A stretch of 47,426 bases of DNA from Marinovum algicola (GCF_900109145.1 NZ_FNYY01000032.1:1-47426); one strand, 5' to 3'; counted from the first letter of the stretch, positions 34,133 through 43,446 are shown. A program made the numbers and translations. The notes: generated from the letters alone by a model not told the origin.

Positions 34133-34726
34133 TCAATCTGCGATCGGCGCAAGCTCGAGCGGGTCCGCCGTGGCGGCGCGCGCGAGGTGCTCGATCCTTG
34201 GCAGCTTCAGGCCCTTGCAGCAGACGGACGCGGCATGCAGGTGGTCGAGCCAGCGCCACACGGTTCTTTCGAACGGATCATTGCGACGCAGGAAGTCCCG
34301 AGGGCGATCAATGTCCCGCGTCACGAGACACATTCTCGCCTCGGCCGGCGGCAACCTGTCTTCACCGCTGGTCCCTCCGTCGCCATGGTGCAGGATGCCG
34401 ATGGCGTCCGGGAAATAGACAACTTCGACAGGTCCCGGATTGTAACTTGCCTGGCACATGCTCCGGGCGCGGGACAGCACGACGGTCGGGAGGTAACGAT
34501 CATACGCGAGCGCGTGGGCGAAGGCCCAAGCCGTCTCCGCCTTGATATTCCCGGAGAGCATCAGCGGCCCCTTGTGCATGGAGCGCCAGGCCTCCGGGTC
34601 GAGGAACTGGCTGGCCAGCGGATCGCTGGCCTGGTCGAACGGGCCGCCACCGATCAGAGCTTCGATGACCTCGAGGGTGTGGTCTTCGTAGAGTCGTCGG
34701 ACCGTATGGATGGGCAGCAGGGTCAT
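34133..34726 (-). CDS. Hypothetical protein
   Basis: The 197-residue product starts MTLLPIHTVRRLYEDHTLEV and contains AETAWAFAHALAYDRYLPTV and VEVVYFPDAIGILHHGDGGT. No family recognised. ATG 34726 lies 66 bases downstream of the gene at 34795-35169. A longer start at 34822 would overlap that gene. It seems to be part of a minus-strand run of small accessory genes (33503-36021). Confidence 0.55.
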   Translation of the reverse strand: MTLLPIHTVRRLYEDHTLEVIEALIGGGPFDQASDPLASQFLDPEAWRSMHKGPLMLSGNIKAETAWAFAHALAYDRYLPTVVLSRARSMCQASYNPGPVEVVYFPDAIGILHHGDGGTSGEDRLPPAEARMCLVTRDIDRPRDFLRRNDPFERTVWRWLDHLHAASVCCKGLKLPRIEHLARAATADPLELAPIAD

Positions 34727-34794
34727 TGCACAGGTTTCTCTTTGAACGTGGGCCGGGTCGGTGTTTTCGGGGCGACGCGGTTCGGCGACATGGG

Positions 34795-35169
34795 TCATGC
34801 GTCCCAACCACACACCAGGCACCCGTCAGCGCGCACATCCTCGAGCAGTATGTAGAGAAGCACGCGGTAGTAGGGCAGGGCGGCCACCCAATCTTCCGGT
34901 TCGGACCAGTAAAAGTCCTCCGGAACCGCGTATTCGAGTTCTGCGAATTCCTCGGAATCGTTCGGCGGCATTGGCAGCCCGTGCTGCGCCATTTCCCGTT
35001 CGATCTTCTCGATGATGGCGCTCACCATGCGGCGCGTGACGTAGAAATCGTGAACGGTCTCGAGTTGGACCAGGGGCTCCGCCGTGAACATGTCGAGGAA
35101 CTCGGAGTGATTGCGAAACCGGAGAACCTCTATCTCGTCCTGGCGATAGAATGCGTAATCAAGGCTCAC
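34795..35169 (-). CDS. Hypothetical acidic protein
   Basis: The 124-residue product, MSLDYAFYRQDEIEVLRFRN at its start, is rich in Glu and aromatic residues (MPPNDSEEFAELEYAVPEDF, WSEPEDWVAALPYYRVLLYI). No family recognised; a small acidic protein could be a DNA mimic, but nothing else supports that. ATG 35169 has GGAGG-like sequence (AAGGAGGCCCCC) upstream, a good ribosome site. Confidence 0.6.
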   Translation of the reverse strand: MSLDYAFYRQDEIEVLRFRNHSEFLDMFTAEPLVQLETVHDFYVTRRMVSAIIEKIEREMAQHGLPMPPNDSEEFAELEYAVPEDFYWSEPEDWVAALPYYRVLLYILLEDVRADGCLVCGWDA

Positions 35170-35373
35170 GTGGGGGCCTCCTTATTAGGTGAACGCGGTC
35201 CTTGAATGGCCGCTGCATTGGACATGGGTTCCGATCGAGAGCCGCGGAAATGAAATCCGGCGGAACCTCCTCGTCCTGAGAGCCGCCAGCGCCCTGCGGT
35301 GCCGGCCAATGGATTGGCCGGGCGAGGAAGGCACCGGGCGGGGTCGGAACCTCGCGCCCGGCGGGGCAGCAGG

Positions 35374-36021
35374 TTACCGCACGAAGGTATGGTCCGATCC
35401 GCCTCTGGCGAGAAAGTCATCTACCCTCGGCAGTTCGAGGCGCCGGTTCAGGCTCTTGCGGACTGCCGGCGGAAGAGCCGAACGGAACAGTTTCATGTAC
35501 CGCTTGGTTTTCTCGAGGCGCTGCGCCGCCTCCGCCCGCGATCTTGCGCCTTCCAGCATTATCATGAGGGGACGGGACGCTCTGTGGCCGGGCTGGCGGC
35601 CCCAGTTGCCGTGCAGCCAGTCCGGATGCACGTAAAGGATGGCATCGGCGAACTGGACCAGGTGGATCTGGAAGGGCTGCCCCGGCTCGATCATCTTCGC
35701 CTGACGGACGATCAGGTGATGATCGATGCCGCAGAACGGGACCGCGGTAATCTCCTTGAAAACTGCGGCATCTGCGTCCGGCATCTCGTCGATGAAGGCG
35801 TTCTCCGGTTCCAGCACGCCCTTCCTGTAGGCCACTTCGCAGTGAACCTGCTTCGCGGAGGCTGAGTCCGGCTGGTTGGTGATGCCGCCGAAGACGCCGA
35901 TGATATCTCCGATGCTCGCGCGTTCGGGGGCGACGAGGTGGGGTACCTGGGGCAGGGGGCCTGTCAGCGGTGCAACGGACATGCGGGCGGCGGCGGAGCT
36001 GGCGTGCAGCGAGATGGTCAT
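35374..36021 (-). CDS. Hypothetical protein
   Basis: The 215-residue product has an N-terminal part with ERASIGDIIGVFGGITNQPD, a central FKEITAVPFCGIDHHLIVRQ and IHLVQFADAILYVHPDWLHG, then a basic helical C-terminus (SRAEAAQRLEKTKRYMKLFR). No family recognised. The start ATG 36021 is preceded by AAGAGGACTTCACC. It lies first in the minus-strand run and faces away from the large ATPase gene at 36464. Confidence 0.6.
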   Translation of the reverse strand: MTISLHASSAAARMSVAPLTGPLPQVPHLVAPERASIGDIIGVFGGITNQPDSASAKQVHCEVAYRKGVLEPENAFIDEMPDADAAVFKEITAVPFCGIDHHLIVRQAKMIEPGQPFQIHLVQFADAILYVHPDWLHGNWGRQPGHRASRPLMIMLEGARSRAEAAQRLEKTKRYMKLFRSALPPAVRKSLNRRLELPRVDDFLARGGSDHTFVR

Positions 36022-36463
36022 GGTGAAGTCCTCTTCGGTTGGGGTCGTGAAGAGGAATTCGGATCGTTCATTTCAGCCGGAAGCGATTTTCGGTCGATCT
36101 GAGAATTTTTTTCGCAGGACCTGCGGACGGCGGCGTCAGCCGTCGTTCCGATCTCGGCATGTCCAGGCCTTTGACAGACCCCGATGGGGCCACGACACGC
36201 GGCCGGTCCGAACGCGACGCCGGCGCGAGGCAAATGCGATCCCGACTACTCTGCGCCCTGACCGGGAAGGTCGCTTCGGCATGTTGCAGGAGCGCGTCGG
36301 AGGTGGTGAGCGGCCCGAGGTGCGCAACTCCGATCGCGTGCCAACTTTGGTGTCATGCCGGTCTCAAACCTTAATTACCGGTGTGACACTCATCTTGCCC
36401 GGGAAATTTCCCTGCCGGATTTGATCGACCGACTTCCTCGAAACATCACTTCGAGGACCGATC
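36022..36463. other. Divergent intergenic region (442 bp)
   Basis: It separates the minus gene at 35374 from the plus gene at 36464, so it must hold promoters for both. The AT-rich part near 36365-36420 contains an imperfect inverted repeat around TAATTACCGG and CCCGGG. No gene with convincing features was found in it. Confidence 0.35.
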
Positions 36464-38761
36464 ATGTCGACCATCATACCTCCCCGCGATCCTGCCGGCC
36501 GGTTCGGCGGGCAGGGGGCCTACCCGGCCGGAGCGACTGCGCCCGCCACGATGTTCACCAGGCTGCAGGATGCCGAGCCCAACCTTCGGGCGGCGCTGTC
36601 CGTGGCCATCACGCAGCTGACAGGGATAGAAGCCGCCGAGGAGGAGGCCCCGGTCCCGGCGGCCGTGATCGCGGCCAGCCCCGGGGCTGGCAAGAGCCGG
36701 CTCGCGCGGGAGCTGCTCGAAAGCTGTGCCGGGGACAAGCCGGTGGTGTTTCACGCGCCGACCCTGGCGCTCTGCGAAGAGGCCGCCGATCATGCGCGTG
36801 AGATCGGCGGGGCGGCGCATGTGATCCGCGGACGTTTCGCGACGGATCCGGCAGAGCCGGACCAGCAGATGTGCCGGAAACCGGCGCTGGTCGCGCGCGG
36901 GATCAGCCTGGGGCTCAATATCCGGGAAAGCTTCTGTTTCAATGACGATGCACGGTGCGAGTTTGCCGGCAGTTGCGCCTGGCTGCGCCAGTTCGAGCCG
37001 GACCAAACCATCGGCCATCGATACATGGCGACAAGCTACCTCGGGTACCCCGATCCCGACGCGTACGATGGCGTTCTGCGCGTGGTCGACGAAACGTTTT
37101 GGGCGCAGCAGCTGTCGTTCGTGACGATCGGCATCGATGAATTTCGCCTGCCGCGCACCTTCATGAAGCACTTCACGCGGCGCGGCCGGAAAGAGGAATC
37201 GCGCGTCAAGGCGCATGCGGACCTGATCGGGGCCGCGCATGCGCTTGTCGATGCGCTGATCGCCGGCCGACCGCCGCTGGATCTACCTTACAGCGCCGCG
37301 GACTACCGGGGCTTTGCCCGCCTCGAATACGCGGCCCAGGCGGATATACCCGCGCCGACGCCGGACCAGACGGAAACGGAGCAATCGCAGCTTCTCACGC
37401 GCGCCGAGGATGCGCTTCGGCATGTGTCCTGGTACGCCTCGGTCTGGACCTGTCTTGCCGCGGCGAAGGAGGCCGGGCGGACGACGATCGAGCGCCTGCG
37501 CCTCATACGTGGCAATGGCAGGATGGTCATCCGGGTCTGCCGGAAGCATCCCCCAAAGCATCGACAACCGATGCTTATCCTCGACGCGGATGCCGATCCG
37601 GAAATCGTCGGTGCGCTCGATATCGACCTCCAACGCACCGCGCACATGGTGCTGCGACCCAATGCCGAGGTCGTGCAGGTCCATGACCGGCGCATGACGC
37701 ATGGAAGCCTGCTGCAGGGCACGGACCTGCGCGAGACCTGGCGTCGCGTGATCCGTCGCGAGGTGCTGAGCGACCGGGTCGAGAAGGGCCGCGGCGTGCT
37801 CGTCGGCGCCAGCCGCAAGGTGGTACTGCGGTTTTTCGAAGATGCCGGCCACGACTTCGACGGGCTGTCGGACGACGAAGCGTCCCGTTTCATGCTGGAG
37901 ACACCGCTGCACGGGGCGCATTGGCTGTGGTTTGGCGGCAGGTCGCTCGGGACCAACCGGTATCGCGATTTTTCGACGGTGATTGTCATCGGACGCGAGG
38001 AACTGCCGGTCGAGGCGCTCGAGGACCATGGGCGGGCCCTCTGGGGTGATCGTGCGGGGGTCGATCTGGAGTTCGTCGCGCCCGGTGAAGATGGGGCGCT
38101 GCGCCTGCCTGATCGGGAAGTTCTCTACGAGATGTCGGATGGCAGCGCGAAAGCCGTGCGCCTGCCCTGCCACCCGGATCCGCTGATCCGCCGGGTTCAG
38201 GTGCAGACGCGGGAGCTGGCGACACGGCAATTGGTCGAACGTCTGCGGCTTGCGCGTTCGGAGACCCGCAAACGGGTCATCCTCGGCTGCAACATGCCGG
38301 TCCCCGGGCTGCCAGTGGATGAGCTGGTCTCCTGGCAGGCGTTTTGTCCGACCCGACCCGTCGCCGCACTGACTGATGCCGTCCTCGAGAAAGGCGGGAT
38401 CCGTCTGTCGGACGCGGGGCTCGTAGAGGATGCGCCGACGGTCTTCCCGACACTCGATTCCATCAAATCTTTCCGAAAACGGGAGGGGGTCGACGCCCGC
38501 GCCATCCTTGGGGCTCTGAGTCCTCGCCTGCGCGGTCAGCTGCACGTCATGCATCTCAAGGAGGATCGTCCCCACGCCCGCCTTTGTGAGGCTCTGGTCT
38601 TGGCCGGATCCGGCGAGGAGGCGCTTCGCAGCGCGGAAACGATCTGGGGACCTCTCAAGCAGTGCGTCGGAGCCGGGGAGGGCGACAGGGCCGGCGCGCG
38701 TGCCGATGCGGTGCTGGGGGGCCACCGCATCGGCACGTCGCCGGTGTCGCCTTCTTCATAG
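36464..38761 (+). CDS. P-loop ATPase/helicase-like protein with cysteine cluster
   Basis: The 765-residue protein has Walker A AASPGAGKSRLARELL near residues 69-84 and a Walker B/DEAD-like LRVVDETFWAQQ near 205. Between them are four cysteines with spacing C137-x20-C158-x6-C165-x5-C171, like iron-sulphur clusters in DinG/XPD-type helicases. A second-lobe-like part follows (MLILDADADPEIVG; GRGVLVGASRKVVLRFF; RDFSTVIVIGREELP). I suspect a plasmid-encoded helicase or primase-linked ATPase, but I cannot name the family. The start follows CGAGGACCGATC. It heads a plus-strand set of four genes. Confidence 0.6.
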   Translation: MSTIIPPRDPAGRFGGQGAYPAGATAPATMFTRLQDAEPNLRAALSVAITQLTGIEAAEEEAPVPAAVIAASPGAGKSRLARELLESCAGDKPVVFHAPTLALCEEAADHAREIGGAAHVIRGRFATDPAEPDQQMCRKPALVARGISLGLNIRESFCFNDDARCEFAGSCAWLRQFEPDQTIGHRYMATSYLGYPDPDAYDGVLRVVDETFWAQQLSFVTIGIDEFRLPRTFMKHFTRRGRKEESRVKAHADLIGAAHALVDALIAGRPPLDLPYSAADYRGFARLEYAAQADIPAPTPDQTETEQSQLLTRAEDALRHVSWYASVWTCLAAAKEAGRTTIERLRLIRGNGRMVIRVCRKHPPKHRQPMLILDADADPEIVGALDIDLQRTAHMVLRPNAEVVQVHDRRMTHGSLLQGTDLRETWRRVIRREVLSDRVEKGRGVLVGASRKVVLRFFEDAGHDFDGLSDDEASRFMLETPLHGAHWLWFGGRSLGTNRYRDFSTVIVIGREELPVEALEDHGRALWGDRAGVDLEFVAPGEDGALRLPDREVLYEMSDGSAKAVRLPCHPDPLIRRVQVQTRELATRQLVERLRLARSETRKRVILGCNMPVPGLPVDELVSWQAFCPTRPVAALTDAVLEKGGIRLSDAGLVEDAPTVFPTLDSIKSFRKREGVDARAILGALSPRLRGQLHVMHLKEDRPHARLCEALVLAGSGEEALRSAETIWGPLKQCVGAGEGDRAGARADAVLGGHRIGTSPVSPSS

Positions 38762-38770
38762 GAATTTGTC

Positions 38771-39238
38771 ATGTCTCATGCTGCCACCGACCCTGTTTAT
38801 CCGGGCGATATCGTTTCGTTCAGGTTTCCGTATTCAGAGGGGATGGCGCCCTATGCGCGCCCCTGCGTCGTTCTTGACGCCACGGAGGACGAACTCCTGC
38901 TCGCGTACGGTACCTCGTCGCGGGAGCGTGCCAACGTGGGCTTCGAGCTCCGCGTGAATGCCGAGTTCGCCGAGTGCGGCCTCGACCGGGCGAGCCGTTT
39001 CGTTCTGGCGCGGCGGATCCGGATCGCGCGGTCCGATCCGAGACTTGAAACAAACGCCTCGGGAACACCGGTTCTCGGACGCCTGACAGAGGCTCTGCGC
39101 CTGCGGAAGGCGGATCTCTTCGCGCGGATCAAGGCGAGTTGGCCGGAGGAGGCGGCCCGGCTCGAGGCGGAACGCCGCGGTCTGCATCCGCGCAAGGGTG
39201 ATCGCCGCCGCAGGGCAGGGGCCCCGTACCGGATCTGA
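38771..39238 (+). CDS. PemK/MazF-like fold protein
   Basis: The 155-residue protein begins with a MazF-like barrel: PVYPGDIVSFRFPYSEGMAP, then YARPCVVLDATEDELLLAYG. A basic C-terminal helix follows (RKADLFARIKASWPEEAARL). In MazF toxins the Arg after the second strand (here ARPCVVL) is part of the RNase site. No antitoxin gene is adjacent: the preceding gene is the ATPase, nine bases upstream, suggesting one transcript. So it may be a non-toxin relative. Confidence 0.6.
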   Translation: MSHAATDPVYPGDIVSFRFPYSEGMAPYARPCVVLDATEDELLLAYGTSSRERANVGFELRVNAEFAECGLDRASRFVLARRIRIARSDPRLETNASGTPVLGRLTEALRLRKADLFARIKASWPEEAARLEAERRGLHPRKGDRRRRAGAPYRI

Positions 39239-39294
39239 GGGTCGCGGCCGCTGAAACCCGGGCGCCAGGCCACTCAAAAAACAAGGTGAACCAA

Positions 39295-39708
39295 ATGCAT
39301 GATCCCCAGACACTCGAGTCTCTTCGAGACTTCGGGCAAAAACATCTCTCTGCCCTCGAGACCCTGCTCTCCGCTAACGATAGCGGAACATGGGGCGAGC
39401 GCCTTCGCGGCTGGCTGACAAGCTGCATGCTCTCCCCGGATGCCGCACTCCGACAAGACCTTCTCGAGAGCGCGGTGGTCGATCTCGTCACCCTCGAACT
39501 GGCCTGCCAGGCCTACGCGCCCGAGGAGGGCGGTCTTCGACTGACGGACCGGGGCGGCACGGTCCGGGCACGGCAGGTTCTCGCAGAGCTGCTCCTGGTT
39601 CTCGGCGAACGGAAACCCAAAATGGCGCGAAAGCTCGCGTCCCTGGCCCGGAGCAGTCGGAATGAACGCCTCGGGCAGATCAGGTCCCTGATCGCTGCTC
39701 GGACGTGA
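39295..39708 (+). CDS. Hypothetical helical protein
   Basis: The 137-residue product starts MHDPQTLESLRDFGQKHLSA and is almost wholly helical (LQEDLLESAVVDL-like repeats, VRARQVLAELLLVLGERKPK, KLASLARSSRN). Family not recognised. ATG 39295 is preferred to the GTG nine bases earlier because CAAGGTGAACC is a usable ribosome site for it. It is in line with the MazF-like gene and the next gene. Confidence 0.55.
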   Translation: MHDPQTLESLRDFGQKHLSALETLLSANDSGTWGERLRGWLTSCMLSPDAALRQDLLESAVVDLVTLELACQAYAPEEGGLRLTDRGGTVRARQVLAELLLVLGERKPKMARKLASLARSSRNERLGQIRSLIAART

Positions 39709-39769
39709 TCGTCGCGTCGGCCGCCGCCCAGGCGGTGGCCGGCGCCTTCGCACATGACAGGAATGACCC

Positions 39770-40138
39770 ATGAGGACGTCCGACCCGGACCTCGACCTCC
39801 ATGCAGGCGCAGTCGCGACGGCCCTCCGGCTGGTGCGGGCCTATCTCGAACACGATCACCCGACCCTCGCACCGGTCTTTCTCGTCGCGTCCGTGTTGCG
39901 CGGGCGCTGTGGCGCGGTCGCCGTGGACGTGGGCTTCGAGAATGACTGGTCCGCGGAGACCAGGGACCACTTGAAATCAGCTGCCCGGGTCCTTCTGAGC
40001 GATCTCGGGTTCGAAACAAGGCCCGCCAACTGGGTGCCGGCGCTGCCATATGTGCTCGTATTCGGGGCGCCGCCGACAAACCACGAGCGACTGAAGGCGA
40101 TCCGACGTCGTCGGTCGCGTGGCGAGAATGGCCCGTGA
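39770..40138 (+). CDS. Hypothetical protein
   Basis: The 122-residue product reads MRTSDPDLDLHAGAVATALR, then FLVASVLRGRCGAVAVDVGF and VPALPYVLVFGAPPTNHERL, with a basic end (AIRRRRSRGENG). Family not recognised. It is the last of the plus-strand run that starts at 36464, and it converges with the zinc-ribbon gene at 40333. Confidence 0.5.
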   Translation: MRTSDPDLDLHAGAVATALRLVRAYLEHDHPTLAPVFLVASVLRGRCGAVAVDVGFENDWSAETRDHLKSAARVLLSDLGFETRPANWVPALPYVLVFGAPPTNHERLKAIRRRRSRGENGP

Positions 40139-40332
40139 CGCCTCCGTAACGATGCCCATCGTCGGTTTCAAGAACGGGCGCTTTCGGGGTGGTCGGACAG
40201 TGTCATGGCGCCTGCGGTATGCGGAGGTCCCCACCTCGCTGCATCACAAGCACGCGTTGAACCTCGGTCCTCCCGCAGGTCCGGCGGCATCCCGACCTGA
40301 CGGGAAGGCGCCGGCAAACCTGGCGTTCGGCA

Positions 40333-40623
40333 TCAGGCCTGCGCGTGTTCCGCCCTGTTCTCCGCCTTATCGCGTGCCGCCATCTTGAGCCGAAGGTGCT
40401 GGCTGAAGACTTCGCCCTCGAAGAGGTCCCGTTCGCTCAACGGCAGGCCATCTTCCGTGCGTACCACGGCATCGACCTCGGTTTCGCACTCCCAGCAGTC
40501 TGCGATGCGGTCGTGAATGCCATACTCCAGCACCATGTCCTGAGCCTCCCAGCACCAGACGGCCTTGGCATAGAAATTCACGTCCTGGCTGCGGCACTGC
40601 TTGCAGTGGTAAGTCTTGTTCAT
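40333..40623 (-). CDS. Small zinc-ribbon-like protein
   Basis: The 96-residue protein starts MNKTYHCKQCRSQDVNFYAK, a CxxC knuckle, and has a second pair in ADCWECETEVDAVV, so a four-cysteine zinc ribbon of about 45 residues is likely. The C-terminus is helical and charged. Function unknown; such small ribbon proteins are common on alphaproteobacterial plasmids. ATG 40623 follows AGGATCCACCCG. A longer start would add 30 residues without similarity. Confidence 0.6.
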   Translation of the reverse strand: MNKTYHCKQCRSQDVNFYAKAVWCWEAQDMVLEYGIHDRIADCWECETEVDAVVRTEDGLPLSERDLFEGEVFSQHLRLKMAARDKAENRAEHAQA

Positions 40624-40975
40624 CGGGTGGATCCTTTCCTCGGAAGTTGTCTCCTGCCGAGGAAATGGAACGTTTTCCAAGGGCCCAAAAACGCGATTCC
40701 GCTTTTTTGGCATACCGGTCGGAGCGGCATTTGCTTGCCGCCCGGATCAGTTTCCGGGACCGGCAAGGGACTGCCGGGAAGCGCGAATCGCCTTGATCGC
40801 GAGTGCCGCCTAATAGGGTGGTCAGCGGTCTTTCGCTGTGACACCGCCCAAGGACCGCTTTTGGCTTGCTTCGCCATCAGGTCGGCGAAGAAGGATTTTG
40901 AAAAGCTACCTGTCAGCGGCCTATTCAAGTCAAGCCTGCTAAGCTGCGCCGCGGTGCGGGCTGCTACAGAGAGCA
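40624..40975. other. Intergenic region between the zinc-ribbon gene and hipA
   Basis: Contains CCTCGG/CCGAGG (near 40634-40658) and some further GC-rich inverted repeats. No gene was found. The part next to hipA has no clear terminator. Confidence 0.3.
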
Positions 40976-42268
40976 TCAGCCTACCGAATCGAGGCGCGCC
41001 CGCGCCCATGTGGTCGCCTCCGGGTCCTGCTCGGCAAGGCCTTTGATCAGGAAGGTCGCGCGTTCCGTTATGTATTTTTCCACTTCACGCACCCAATGCT
41101 CGGCGTCGGGGTCCATCTCAATGACCTCCTCCACCGCCTGTGGCAAATGCTTCATGGTCGCCTTGCAAAGTATCTCGACGCGACGCAGCGCGGACGTGGG
41201 GTTCAGGCCACGGAGTGCGGCCTCTCGCTGCCAGTGGCGGCCCTTGAAGTAATCGCCTTCCCACTTCGTCGCGAGCGACATCGCCTGCTTGCTGGTGATG
41301 TCCGGCCAAAGCTTGGCGCACATCACGTCATAGATCGGCGCCAGACGGGCGCCGGAGGCCGTGACCATGACCGAATAGTTCTTCGCATGGGCGTCGGTAT
41401 TGCAGGCGATGGCGTTGAAAATCACGTAGTCGAAAATCGACAACACGCCGCGCAGCGGATCTAGCGAGCGCATCAGGCCGACAATATCGCGGACCGTGGG
41501 GCCGCGCTGCCCGGTCTCGTTGCGCTCATACTTCGCACTCGGCAGACGCCCCAGGGCTTGGCACATGTCTTCCTGATGCAGGCGGCGCCAATTCTCACCC
41601 TGCTGCCGCCGGTCGTAGCGTTTTACCAGAAGATACCGCCGCTCGCCGGCGCGCCCCAAGCGCACCTCCGGCGCGGCGAGCCCCACGAGGTGCGCCAAGC
41701 GCAGGCACAGCGCCTCGTTATAGACCCTGCCAGGCAGGCTCCCCGAATCCGGCTTCAGGATCCAGGTCGACGGCGCGCCTTCGACGGGGATCGAGATCAT
41801 GCCCTCCTCGCCGACGTGCACGCCGATCTTGGACTGGACACCGGCCAGGGACATGGAGACACCATCCTCACCGACGAGGAATGGCTTCTGCGGCAAGTCC
41901 TGGATGATCCGTTCGAGTGCCGCCTCGTCGGGCACCTCCCGGGTGGTCATTCGCGTGAAGCCCCGCTCGGAGAAGGATATTGCTCCGGAAGTATCCCGCC
42001 CGATGCTGGCAAGCAGCGCGAGGGGGTCGGCCTGAGAGGCTCCGGTGGCGCGGGCCACCATTTCGAGCTGTCGGCTTTCCGGCAGCAGGTTCGCCACCCA
42101 CGGCAGCACCTCGCCAGCCCCATGGCGCGCTACCTCGAGAGGCATCCTTGTCGACACCGGGAAGGCGCCCTGGGTCCCTTGCCAGTCCGTGTTATAGGTC
42201 AGCGTCGCCGCCCCGTCCTTGCCCGGCGCGATTTCGGCTACTTCCCGGCTTTCGTAAAAGATCTTCAT
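40976..42268 (-). CDS. hipA: HipA-family serine/threonine kinase toxin
   Basis: The 430-residue protein has the N-terminal HipA domain (MKIFYESREVAEIAPGKDGA, GAFPVSTRMPLEVARHGAGE, LPWVANLLPESRQLEM) and a HipA-like kinase core (SLAGVQSKIGVHV, STWILKPDSGSLPGRVYNEA, LLVKRYDR). The catalytic loop NTDAHAKNYSVM and DFG-equivalent APIYDVMCA are all present. HipA kinases phosphorylate glutamyl-tRNA synthetase and induce persistence in E. coli; the target here is unknown. It starts one base after the hipB stop. Length and motifs are normal, so it is probably functional. Confidence 0.92.
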   Translation of the reverse strand: MKIFYESREVAEIAPGKDGAATLTYNTDWQGTQGAFPVSTRMPLEVARHGAGEVLPWVANLLPESRQLEMVARATGASQADPLALLASIGRDTSGAISFSERGFTRMTTREVPDEAALERIIQDLPQKPFLVGEDGVSMSLAGVQSKIGVHVGEEGMISIPVEGAPSTWILKPDSGSLPGRVYNEALCLRLAHLVGLAAPEVRLGRAGERRYLLVKRYDRRQQGENWRRLHQEDMCQALGRLPSAKYERNETGQRGPTVRDIVGLMRSLDPLRGVLSIFDYVIFNAIACNTDAHAKNYSVMVTASGARLAPIYDVMCAKLWPDITSKQAMSLATKWEGDYFKGRHWQREAALRGLNPTSALRRVEILCKATMKHLPQAVEEVIEMDPDAEHWVREVEKYITERATFLIKGLAEQDPEATTWARARLDSVG

Positions 42269-42269
42269 C

Positions 42270-42602
42270 TCAGTCCTCCAACGGCGGCAAGTCGTCGGGC
42301 AGATCTTCGGGGATGATGTCGGGAAGATTACTGTCTTGCGGCGCCCTCAACGCGTGCTCAACCATCGGCACGATACCGAGGAAGCGCGCAATCATCAGGG
42401 CCGGGCCAATCCTCAGGGTCGGCTTCCCGTTTTCCATGTCCACGATGTAACGTCGGCCCACGCCGGTCGCGCTGGCCAAATCCTCCTGGCGCAGCCCTTG
42501 TGCCTTGCGCCTGGCACGGACCATCAGACCGAAACGGCGCGCATCATCGGCACCGGGCTGATCCGGTTGCGATATGGCGGACGACTGATCGTTGTTGCTC
42601 AT
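42270..42602 (-). CDS. hipB: HipB-like antitoxin, XRE-family repressor
   Basis: The 110-residue protein has a helix-turn-helix: GLMVRARRKAQGLRQEDLAS, then TGVGRRYIVDMENGKPTLRI. Flanking tails are acidic and disordered-looking (IIPEDLPDDLPPLED at the end), and a flexible C-terminus is typical for HipB. It represses hipBA by binding palindromes and neutralises HipA. Four palindromes stand directly upstream. The start ATG 42602 fits the family; longer starts would enter the operators. Confidence 0.9.
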   Translation of the reverse strand: MSNNDQSSAISQPDQPGADDARRFGLMVRARRKAQGLRQEDLASATGVGRRYIVDMENGKPTLRIGPALMIARFLGIVPMVEHALRAPQDSNLPDIIPEDLPDDLPPLED

Positions 42603-42635
42603 GGCAGGACCTCGCCTGATTGGCCAGAGAGACTG

Positions 42636-42804
42636 ATGTTCCCGCTCGGGAACATATGGTTTTGTCGCATCAATACAAGGTCGAATGTTCCCGGTCGGGA
42701 ACATATACGGAGTTGGTGCGATATTTTGGCGATATGTTCCTGCTCAGGAACATATGTGCGAAGCAGGCGAACCATCCCCCCATAAAGATCCCGCTCGGTA
42801 ACAT
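42636..42804. promoter_or_regulatory. Four evenly spaced hipBA operators
   Basis: ATGTTCCCGCTCGGGAACAT occurs at 42636-42655, with near-identical palindromes at 42685-42704 (centre CGGTCG), 42734-42753 (TGCTCA) and a degenerate one at 42785-42804. Start-to-start distances are 49, 49 and 51 bases. This recalls the four operators of E. coli hipBA and supports cooperative HipB binding. Confidence 0.9.
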
Positions 42805-43032
42805 CAGGTAAGGCGCAGCTGAAGGAAATTGGCTACGACTCCTCGACCAGCCTAACTGGGTACCCGACCTCGGTCTCGTACACGATGCTGCGCGATGCCT
42901 GGGAAGTCCGGTGTGGGGAAGCCGCGCTGTAGCAATGGGCGTGTTGCGAGATCCGAGAGTTACGGCAAGCGCGGACTTTCGCGGCGAACCGCCAGGCGTG
43001 TGCGGCAATGGCACCGGCAACCAAGCGACCAC

Positions 43033-43446
43033 TCACATGTGGCTACGCGGCTTCGGGCGCCATTTCTCCAACGCACCCTCGATCCGACCATAGGCTTTCA
43101 ACACTTCGTGTCTCGAATGCTGCCCGTCGCAGTTCTGATGAGCATAAGTGTCGGCCCCGGTGTCGGCGATTTCGTAGCCCAGGGCCAGGAACGCATCTGT
43201 TGCGTACGGGGTCAGGCGATCTGGCTGCTTGTCCCAGGTCATTGCTTGAAGAGACGCAATCTGGCGACCCTGATGGGTGTAGTGGCGATCAATCCAGAGA
43301 TGGACGAAGCGGGTGCGAAACTTCGTGACGAGCCACATGGTGACGTCGCAGATATCCTGCTCCATGCCGAACGCATCGGGATAGACACTGAGACGACGTT
43401 GTCGCGCGAACTGCAGCCTGCAGCGCGGCGGGGCTTCAGCACCCAT
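43033..43446 (-). CDS. Hypothetical protein
   Basis: The 137-residue ORF contains DVTMWLVTKFRTRFVHLWID, ALGYEIADTGADTYAHQNCD and SRHEVLKAYGRIEGALEKWR, with plausible folded-protein composition. I do not recognise a family. Its ATG overlaps the end of a decayed ORF upstream by 11 bases, like a normal operon joint. ATG 43365 is an alternative. The opposite-strand ORFs here lack such composition. It is moderately likely to be real. Confidence 0.45.
   Translation of the reverse strand: MGAEAPPRCRLQFARQRRLSVYPDAFGMEQDICDVTMWLVTKFRTRFVHLWIDRHYTHQGRQIASLQAMTWDKQPDRLTPYATDAFLALGYEIADTGADTYAHQNCDGQHSRHEVLKAYGRIEGALEKWRPKPRSHM

Noticed and set aside
37283-38725. 480-residue minus-strand ORF
   Set aside because: Antisense to the ATPase gene with a Walker A motif; composition is that of a shadow frame.
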